10,617 nt of DNA from Actinomycetota bacterium (GTDB lineage: Bacteria; Actinomycetota; Thermoleophilia; Gaiellales; Gaiellaceae), in NCBI GenBank assembly GCA_013812265.1, contig JACCTQ010000213.1, forward strand, positions 1 through 10,617, written 5' to 3'. Position 1 is the first letter of the stretch; the number at the start of each line of letters is the position of its first letter. This document shows positions 6,294-10,617 of this stretch, one piece after another. The position numbers and the translations under genes are program-made. The notes under the pieces are model-generated. The model had not been told where the DNA came from. It searched no databases and was given only the letters and a program-made list of their open reading frames with translations.

Positions 6294-6680
6294 ATGAACC
6301 GAGATCCGGACCTCAACGTCGTCGGCGGCTCGCTGCGAGCTTGCTCCACCGATCCGGTGACCGGGTTCTTCCGGGACGGCTGCTGCGCGACCGGGCCTGA
6401 GGACGTCGGCAGCCACACCGTCTGCTCGATCGTGACCATCGAGTTCCTCGAGTTCAGCGCGGTTGCCGGCAACGACCTATCGACGCCGCGGCCCGAGTGG
6501 GGTTTTCCCGGCCTTTCGCCGGGCGACGGCTGGTGTGTCTGCGCAGCCCGCTGGCTCGAGGCGTACCGCGCCGGCTGCGCTCCTGCGGTTGTCCTGGGCG
6601 CGACAAACGCTCGGGCGCTCGAGGTCGTCCCGATCGAGGCGCTTACCGCGCACGCGTACCAGCCCGACCCGGTCGAGTGA
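6294..6680 (+). CDS. DUF2237 family protein
   Basis: The 128-residue protein is a full-length member of DUF2237, a small cytoplasmic family of unknown function common in bacteria. The hallmarks are present in order: NVVGGSLRACSTDPVTGF, RDGCCATGPEDVGSHTVC, EFLEFSAVAGNDLSTPRPEW, GFPGLSPGDGWCVCAARWLE and the end LEVVPIEALTAHA. The cysteines at 17, 30, 31, 44, 81 and 83 are the conserved ones and suggest metal or redox chemistry, but this is not established. No Shine-Dalgarno is evident before the ATG. It shares a short divergent region with the carbinolamine dehydratase gene; a functional link is not known. Confidence 0.93.
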   Translation: MNRDPDLNVVGGSLRACSTDPVTGFFRDGCCATGPEDVGSHTVCSIVTIEFLEFSAVAGNDLSTPRPEWGFPGLSPGDGWCVCAARWLEAYRAGCAPAVVLGATNARALEVVPIEALTAHAYQPDPVE

Positions 6681-6692
6681 GCCTAACGGCGT

Positions 6693-6718
6693 AGGGGGTC
6701 AGGTCTTGCAGTGCAACA
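6693..6718 (+). repeat. Left terminal inverted repeat of the MITE-like element
   Basis: It begins AGGGGGTCAGGTCTTGC and ends GTGCAACA. It pairs with 6824-6848 across a spacer of 105 bases. Confidence 0.8.
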
Positions 6719-6823
6719 GAAAAGGCTTCCGGCCAGACGCTGCAGAACTCCTGCATCAAGTCCGTCAAGCAGGTTCGCGCGCGAGTATCCGTGGCGACCA
6801 GGCAGCTGGCGAGAGGAAACCAG

Positions 6824-6848
6824 TGTTGCAACGCAAGACCTGACCCCT
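6824..6848 (-). repeat. Right terminal inverted repeat of the MITE-like element
   Basis: On the minus strand it begins AGGGGTCAGGTCTTGC and ends GTTGCAACA. It matches the left arm except for one missing G and two substitutions. Confidence 0.8.
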
Positions 6849-6904
6849 CCAGCGCGGCGAGATGGACGCCTTCGGGGTCGAGCACGGCCTTCCCGCGGCG
6901 ATTC

Positions 6905-6933
6905 TTGCACCTCCCTAACGTGCGCTCTAAGAT
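6905..6933 (+). promoter_or_regulatory. Promoter of the first vapBC operon
   Basis: TTGCAC (6905-6910) and TAAGAT (6928-6933) are 17 bases apart, a good sigma-70-type promoter and the best in the window. Transcription should start near 6940, which is also the first possible vapB start codon. Confidence 0.65.
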
Positions 6934-6960
6934 ATCTGAATGGAGGACAATTCGATATCT
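6930..6960 (+). promoter_or_regulatory. Inverted-repeat operator over the vapBC promoter/start
   Basis: AGATATC-T-GAA and TTC-GATATCT form an inverted repeat with one unpaired T in the left arm and a 10-base spacer (TGGAGGACAA). It overlaps the -10 box, the predicted transcription start and ATG 6940. This is the expected place for autorepression by a dimeric VapB or the VapBC complex. Confidence 0.55.
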
Positions 6961-7176
6961 CCAAAGGACAAGACCTCAATGGTCATCGACCGCCACAAGG
7001 TCGCCGAAGCCAGCACAATCCTCGGAACGACCACGCTCGCAGCGACCGTCGATGCCGCGCTCGACGAGGTGATCAGACTCGCGCAGCGACGGCGTGTGAT
7101 GGAGAGGATCCGCGGGAGCAGGTCCGACGGCATAGGGCCGCGGCCGGCCGAGCTCCGCCGGCTCCGCCGTCCCTAG
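6940..7176 (+). CDS. VapB-family antitoxin (DUF2191-like)
   Basis: The protein contains VIDRHKVAEASTILGTTTLA and ATVDAALDEVIRLAQRRRV, the pattern of VapB antitoxins of the DUF2191 group: a short strand, then two helices with a GT(K)T turn between them. This part should bind DNA. The basic, proline-containing tail (RSDGIGPRPAELRRLRRP) would wrap the PIN toxin. Two starts are possible. ATG 6940 (78 residues) fits leaderless translation from the promoter at 6905-6933. ATG 6979 (65 residues, beginning MVIDRHKV) has AAAGGA upstream and fits the usual family start. The toxin gene follows after three bases. Confidence 0.85.
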   Translation: MEDNSISPKDKTSMVIDRHKVAEASTILGTTTLAATVDAALDEVIRLAQRRRVMERIRGSRSDGIGPRPAELRRLRRP

Positions 7177-7179
7177 CAG

Positions 7180-7587
7180 GTGCCGAGCTATCTCGCCGAC
7201 ACGAGTGCCTGGAACAGGAGCAGGCTCGTCGCCGAGCGCTGGGAGTCGCTGCTCGAGGCGGACGAGCTCATTCTCTGTGCCCCGGTCGCGCTCGAGCTCC
7301 TGTACTCCGCGCGCGGGGCGGCCGACTACGACTCCCTCGCACGCGATCTCGGGGGCTTTCTCCACCTCCCGCTCGACGAGCGGGCCGAGCGCGCGGCGTC
7401 GCGCGCTCAGAGCCGACTCGCCGCCAGCTCGCATCGCGGGCCGACTCCGGTCGACCTCCTGATCGCAGCCGTTGCCCAGGTGAACGACGTGCCCCTACTC
7501 CACTACGACCGGCATTTCGAGCTCATCGCCGGTGTGACCGGACAACCCGCTGAGTGGCTCGCCCCCCGCGGGACCCTAACCTCGTGA
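7180..7587 (+). CDS. VapC-family PIN-domain ribonuclease toxin
   Basis: The 135-residue protein has the PIN acidic site: YLADTSAW (Asp7), APVALELLYSAR (Glu39), TPVDLLIAAVA (Asp92) and LLHYDRHFELIA (Asp110), so it should be an active Mg-dependent RNase. Length and motif spacing are normal for VapC. The start GTG lies three bases after the antitoxin stop, so translation is probably coupled. The toxin targets are not deducible; VapC proteins typically cut tRNA or rRNA. Confidence 0.93.
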   Translation: MPSYLADTSAWNRSRLVAERWESLLEADELILCAPVALELLYSARGAADYDSLARDLGGFLHLPLDERAERAASRAQSRLAASSHRGPTPVDLLIAAVAQVNDVPLLHYDRHFELIAGVTGQPAEWLAPRGTLTS

Positions 7588-7657
7588 CGTGAGCGTGGGC
7601 ACCGCCGTCCACGCGGCCGGCTAGTAGAGACGAATCGGAAAAGATAAACTAGAGACG

Positions 7658-8143
7658 ATGCCTCGATCCTTCACCATCGCGGGCCGGCGGTTCGGCCTTG
7701 ACCGCGATCTCGTCGAACGGACCCTCAGGGTAGAGCTTCCCGAGCCGATACGGGACCACTACGTGGTCGTGGGGGCCCGCCGTTTCCCGCCGAAGCAGGC
7801 AATCGGCGCGGTCACCGGGCTCGATCGAGCCGACTTCACCACCCACCAGGCGCGGCGCGTGCTGGTACGGCTCGGCTTCCCTGCCGCGAGGAAGTCCGCG
7901 GATGCTCGGGAGCCCTCGGCAACCGACGGCTCGGGGGCGGGACCTCATGGGGGGCGTCAGGCAGACGCTCTACGGCCGTACGTGGGTCAATGGGTCGCGT
8001 TGGGAAGCCCGCTGGAGGTGCTCGTGGCCGCGGACACGCCGCAGGAGGTCATCTCCTGGCTTGCCCGGCACCGGAGGACAGCTACGGGGATGTTCCGCGT
8101 ACCGTCTTCCGAAGACGAGGCGGGCGGGCTCGCGCCCCTGTGA
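7658..8143 (+). CDS. Two-domain protein: conserved N-terminal domain plus DUF5678-like C-terminal domain
   Basis: Residues 1-78 form a compact domain, SFTIAGRRFGLDRDLVERTL, then HYVVVGARRFPPKQAIGAVT and GLDRADFTTHQARRVLVRLG. I recall this block from uncharacterised actinobacterial proteins; its basic face and final helix suggest nucleic-acid binding, which is inference. After a Gly/Ser-rich linker (79-104), residues 105-152 (LRPYVGQWVALGSPLEVLVA, TPQEVISWLARHR, MFRVP) match DUF5678, a small domain often encoded beside retropepsin-like proteases. Its TGA overlaps the GTG of the protease gene, so the two are co-translated. The TAAACT at 7645-7650 could be a -10 box placing transcription start at the ATG. 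The function is unknown; an antitoxin- or adaptor-like partner of the protease is plausible. Confidence 0.8.
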   Translation: MPRSFTIAGRRFGLDRDLVERTLRVELPEPIRDHYVVVGARRFPPKQAIGAVTGLDRADFTTHQARRVLVRLGFPAARKSADAREPSATDGSGAGPHGGRQADALRPYVGQWVALGSPLEVLVAADTPQEVISWLARHRRTATGMFRVPSSEDEAGGLAPL

Positions 8144-8541
8144 GGTACCCGTTTCTCGAGCTTCCGGGCGAGCGGCTTACGCTCCGTCCCGTGGTGCCGA
8201 TCGTCGTGGAGGGGCTTCCGGATGCTCCCCAACTTTGCCTGGTCGACTCGGGATCGCTTCGGAACCGCTTCGGCGCGTGGGTCGCGGAGGCGGCCGGCAT
8301 CTCCCTCGAAGGGGCACCGGGCGAGACGGTCGGGATGGGAGGCGACGCGACGGTCGCCCGCGTGGCGCGCGTCGAGCTCAGTCTTGGAGGAGCGACGTTC
8401 GACGCGCCGGTGTGGTTCTGCGATCCGTGGCCCTTTTCCTTCAACCTCCTCGGCCAGGAGGGGTTTTTTCGCTACTTCCGAGTCGCGATCGCCGCCGCAG
8501 AGAATTGGCTCGAGTGCACGCCGGAGCCGGTGCCGGAATAA
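8140..8541 (+). CDS. Retropepsin-like aspartic protease domain protein
   Basis: The 133-residue protein starts at a GTG overlapping the upstream stop (GTGA), reading VRYPFLELPGERLTLRPVVP. It has one aspartic-protease half: CLVDSGS (Asp36, the DSG catalytic motif) and, later, FNLLGQEGFF (101-110), the hydrophobic-hydrophobic-Gly motif that packs under the active site. A single D-S-G lobe of this size would need to dimerise, as retroviral proteases do. CDPWPF (94-99) before the second motif is a further conserved-looking block. No signal peptide or membrane segment is seen, so it is cytoplasmic. Its substrate is unknown; the co-translated DUF5678 protein is the obvious candidate partner or substrate. 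It ends six bases before the convergent vapC stop. Confidence 0.85.
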   Translation: MRYPFLELPGERLTLRPVVPIVVEGLPDAPQLCLVDSGSLRNRFGAWVAEAAGISLEGAPGETVGMGGDATVARVARVELSLGGATFDAPVWFCDPWPFSFNLLGQEGFFRYFRVAIAAAENWLECTPEPVPE

Positions 8542-8547
8542 GCAACG

Positions 8548-8982
8548 TCAGGGGCTTCCGAGCAGCCGCTCGAACTCGGGCGTGCCCGGCGCGATGTGGC
8601 GGAGACCGCGGATGCCGGCGAAAGACTTGTCCGCAGAGACGAGCGCATCAGCGCTGGCGGCCAAGGCAGTGGCGGCAAGGAGGGCGTCGAACGCGCCGAG
8701 CCGGTCGTGCCGCTCGAACAGGCGCAACCCTGGCTCGAGCTCTGCCGGGCTCGTGACCGCCAGCGGCGCAAGCCCGACCGAGTACCTCCGCGCGTGCGCG
8801 GTGGCGGTCGCGCGAGGCCGCCTGCGCGAAAAGACATGGACGAATTCCTGGATTACGCCAAGCGTCGTAGTGCCCGCGATCTTCCCGTCCCGGATCGAGC
8901 CGAGCAGCCGGCGGCTCGGCTCACGAGCGGGATGTTCCGACCCTAGCGCGTAGACCAGGATCGTGGTGTCGAGGATGATCAA
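8548..8982 (-). CDS. VapC-family PIN-domain ribonuclease toxin (second pair)
   Basis: The 144-residue protein has all four acidic positions: MIILDTTILVYALG (Asp5), GVIQEFVHVFSRR (Glu46), GAFDALLAATAL (Asp99) and LVSADKSFAGI (Asp118). It is not a close relative of the VapC at 7180: start, spacing and helices differ. Its ATG overlaps the antitoxin stop by four bases (ATGA), which gives tight coupling. It should be a cytoplasmic RNase held by its VapB. Confidence 0.94.
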   Translation of the reverse strand: MIILDTTILVYALGSEHPAREPSRRLLGSIRDGKIAGTTTLGVIQEFVHVFSRRRPRATATAHARRYSVGLAPLAVTSPAELEPGLRLFERHDRLGAFDALLAATALAASADALVSADKSFAGIRGLRHIAPGTPEFERLLGSP

Positions 8983-9227
8983 AGGCCCCGCGCGTGACCT
9001 TCGGCGATCTCCGCTTTCAGTTCCTCGACCGTCTCGGGTACGGGTATGGGATCGGCGGCGAGCAGAGCGTCCAGAGCGGCCCGCTTCTTCGCGGCATCAC
9101 TGGGCAAAGCACGGTCGATGGCGTCACGGATGATTGCGGAGACGGACTGATTCCTCTCCCGCGAGGCTCGCACCAGTCGCCGGTACCGAGCGTCGTCGAT
9201 CAGGATCTGTAACCGCCTATCCAACAT
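8979..9227 (-). CDS. VapB-family ribbon-helix-helix antitoxin (second pair)
   Basis: From ATG 9227 the 82-residue protein reads MLDRRLQILIDDARYRRLVR, RNQSVSAIIRDAIDRALP, then an acidic toxin-binding tail ending VEELKAEIAEGHARGL. The strand RRLQILID and the two following helices form a ribbon-helix-helix DNA-binding domain. A GTG at 9233 would add two residues, but it lies inside the putative operator. ATG 9227 coincides with the predicted transcription start, so leaderless translation is likely. It lies 51 bases after the ATPase gene on the same strand and could be read through from it. Confidence 0.9.
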   Translation of the reverse strand: MLDRRLQILIDDARYRRLVRASRERNQSVSAIIRDAIDRALPSDAAKKRAALDALLAADPIPVPETVEELKAEIAEGHARGL

Positions 9228-9249
9228 ACACACACGTTAGCATGTGTAT
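9226..9249 (-). promoter_or_regulatory. Palindromic operator with extended -10 element at the second vapB start
   Basis: ATACACA and TGTGTAT form a perfect 7-bp inverted repeat around a 10-base centre, with further partial symmetry inward (8 of 10 positions). On the minus strand the centre contains TGCTAACGT, an extended -10 element six bases before ATG 9227. Antitoxin bound here would cover both promoter and start codon, giving autoregulation. Confidence 0.55.
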
Positions 9250-9278
9250 ATCGCACGGCCCTCCAAGCTGCCGCGACG

Positions 9279-10617
9279 TCAGCCGAAAATGTCCGCCGCC
9301 GTGACCGTGAGCGCATCGCCGGAATCTTCGATGCGCTCGCGCGCGCACAGGGCGAACCGTAGATCGTCCGCACGATTCGGGAGCGCCTCGGCCTTGCGCT
9401 CGAGGTCCCGCCGGAGGCGTGCGCCGTCGACCGACCTCGCCCACTTCGCCTCGCCCGCGAGCACCGCGGTGCGCGACCTTCCCGCGAGCGCGACAGCGTC
9501 GATCTCGACGGGTGGCTGGGCTACGTTCCAGTACGGGCCGATCGCCACGATGCGGCTTGCGATCTCCCCGGCGTCTGCACGGCGCCTCAGATGGGCTCGA
9601 AAGGCCTCCTCCCAGCGCGGCCCGGCAAAGTCGTCGAGGTCGTCGAGGAGGACGGGAAGGATGCTCTCGCCCAGGCCGCGTTCGATGTCCGCGCGATAGC
9701 GATCGACCACTCCGAGCCAGAACGCGAGGAAGTTGTCCCCGATTCGGTAACGACGACGACGCGTTCGCCGCGGATCCTCCGTGACCGGTGCGATGCGTTC
9801 GATGACTCCGAGCTCGATCAGCTGGTCGAGCGCACGAGCGGGCTCTGCCCTGACTGCGTCAGCTATCTCGTTGTGCTTCGTCCGGCCGGCTCCGATCGCG
9901 AAGACGATCTGGCGAGCAAGTCCTCCCGTGTCGAGATCGGTCGCAAGAGCGAGCTCGCCGGCGTGAAGAAGCAAGCCGGCCGGTGCGCAGACGAGACGCC
10001 TGACGTTGTCGCGAACCGAGCGGCCATCGTCCCACCATTCGAGGTAGAGCGGTGTGCCGCCGACGATCGACCACACCAGCGCTCTGTCGGACGGACGTAG
10101 TCGGGGCAACATCTTCGCCGCCTCGTGCGGCTCGAACGGACGCAGGTGAAGCACGAGGTCGATCCGCCCATAGAGCGGAGACCGTTCCTCCTGGATCGCC
10201 TGCATCGTCCGCACCGCCGACCCGGACAGGAAGACGCGGAGCTTCGTTCGCGTGCGGATGCGGTCCCATACGGCGCGAAGCGTCGACTCGAGCTCCGGGG
10301 AGATCCGAACGAGCTCGGGGAACTCGTCGAGAACGACCAGCAGCGGCTCGTCGTCCGCAGCGCCCGCGAGAGTCTCCAGCGCGTCAGCCCAGTCGGTGAA
10401 CGGCCTCTCCGACAGATCGCGCACTCCGGTGCCCACGACGTCGCGGGCGGCAAGGGAGAGAAGCCGCAGCTCGTCGTCGCGCGGGCGACCGCTAGCGGTG
10501 TGGAAGATGGCGCGCCGATCGCGAGCGAACTCGGTGAGGAGCGCTGTCTTCCCCACGCGTCTGCGCCCCCATACGAGCCCGAGTGCGCCACCGCGTGCGT
10601 CCCACCAGTCCCGCAGC
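9279..10617 (-). CDS. ATP-binding protein, archaeal-type ATPase family with DUF234-like nuclease domain; 5' end outside window
   Basis: The frame is open to the right edge, so the first codons are missing; 445 residues are visible. It begins LRDWWDARGGALGLVWGRRR, with Walker A GRRRVGKT (residues 17-24), Walker B LLVVLDEF (92-99, Asp97/Glu98) and a sensor-like FLSGSAVRTMQ (129-138). VGGTPLYLEWWDD follows, then winged-helix-like segments and RRYRIGDNFLAFWLGVVDRY, the hallmark of DUF234. The C-terminus has the PD-(D/E)XK arrangement: Glu336/337, EIDAVAL (Asp373) and LAGEAKW (Glu389, Lys391). This is the family of prokaryotic ATPases with a terminal nuclease-like domain, often spread by horizontal transfer and near toxin-antitoxin genes. 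The physiological role is unknown; genome defence or mobile-element biology is suspected. A GTG at Walker A residue 21 is not the start. Confidence 0.93.
   Translation of the reverse strand, partial: LRDWWDARGGALGLVWGRRRVGKTALLTEFARDRRAIFHTASGRPRDDELRLLSLAARDVVGTGVRDLSERPFTDWADALETLAGAADDEPLLVVLDEFPELVRISPELESTLRAVWDRIRTRTKLRVFLSGSAVRTMQAIQEERSPLYGRIDLVLHLRPFEPHEAAKMLPRLRPSDRALVWSIVGGTPLYLEWWDDGRSVRDNVRRLVCAPAGLLLHAGELALATDLDTGGLARQIVFAIGAGRTKHNEIADAVRAEPARALDQLIELGVIERIAPVTEDPRRTRRRRYRIGDNFLAFWLGVVDRYRADIERGLGESILPVLLDDLDDFAGPRWEEAFRAHLRRRADAGEIASRIVAIGPYWNVAQPPVEIDAVALAGRSRTAVLAGEAKWARSVDGARLRRDLERKAEALPNRADDLRFALCARERIEDSGDALTVTAADIFG

Larger units (their letters stand above)
6693..6848. 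mobile_element. 156-bp non-autonomous inverted-repeat element (REP/RAYT-type MITE-like)
   Basis: The ends are long, near-perfect inverted repeats. The left arm 6693-6718 and the reverse complement of 6824-6848 share GGGGTCAGGTCTTGC and TGCAACA, differing by one extra G and two substitutions over 26 positions. The GGGGTCAGGTCTTGC end is one I recall around elements of IS200-like REP-associated tyrosine transposases; that link is from memory, not a search. The interior of about 105 bases has no recognisable transposase. No target-site duplication is seen at the outer ends, as expected for that transposase type. It sits 12 bases after the DUF2237 stop and upstream of the first vapBC pair. Confidence 0.7.

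Noticed and set aside
6643..6885. Minus-strand 80-codon frame spanning the inverted-repeat element
   Set aside because: It runs through both terminal repeats and has no transposase motif (no HUH or catalytic Tyr context); it looks like chance.
6711..7553. Plus-strand open frame of 280 codons through the MITE and vapBC
   Set aside because: It is out of frame with both VapB and VapC, extremely Arg-rich, and crosses the element and the promoter.
9591..10100. Plus-strand 169-codon frame
   Set aside because: Complement of the ATPase gene, whose Walker motifs and DUF234 signature identify the true strand.

Overview
The window is high-GC, gene-dense chromosomal DNA. It probably comes from a Gram-positive actinobacterium, most like the Thermoleophilia/Gaiellales soil lineages. 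This is an inference from four things: codon use; a membrane-anchored YkuD L,D-transpeptidase with a VanW-type peptidoglycan-binding region; a choice-of-anchor P secreted protein; and frequent promoters placed so that transcripts would begin at the start codon. No rRNA, tRNA or CRISPR array was seen, and no stretch over 300 bases lacks a gene.

Layout: 1-2582 (minus) encodes envelope functions. These are a secreted serine hydrolase whose 3' end is cut by the window edge, and an L,D-transpeptidase with a TTG start. 2678-3296 holds a small membrane-protein gene broken by a single frameshift and a convergent small conserved gene; their stop codons overlap in one CTAG. 3364-4155 is a toxin-antitoxin-like pair: a ribbon-helix-helix plus DUF433-like antitoxin, then a DUF5615 PIN-like protein that has no ATG/GTG/TTG start. 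4283-4735 carries the decayed C-terminal part of a DUF4143 ATPase. 4719-6680 is a housekeeping or surface block: a choice-of-anchor P secreted protein, a pterin-4a-carbinolamine dehydratase and a DUF2237 protein. 6693-6848 is a 156-bp inverted-repeat element that resembles mobile elements moved by REP-associated (IS200-like) transposases.

6940-10617 is a small-module island: a vapBC pair; a translationally coupled pair made of a DUF5678-fusion protein and a retropepsin-like aspartic protease; a second vapBC pair on the other strand; and a STAND/AAA-type ATPase with a DUF234-like C-terminal nuclease region, whose first codons lie beyond the right edge.

The accessory theme is an accumulation of toxin-antitoxin-type modules (three PIN-like toxins, each beside its own antitoxin) together with two ATPase-nuclease family genes, one intact and one a relic. 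Both vapB promoters are overlapped by inverted repeats at the start codon, as expected for autorepression. The most novel candidate is the DUF5678-fusion/retropepsin pair at 7658-8541, which has the compact coupled layout of a two-gene toxin-antitoxin or stress module but no function I know of.
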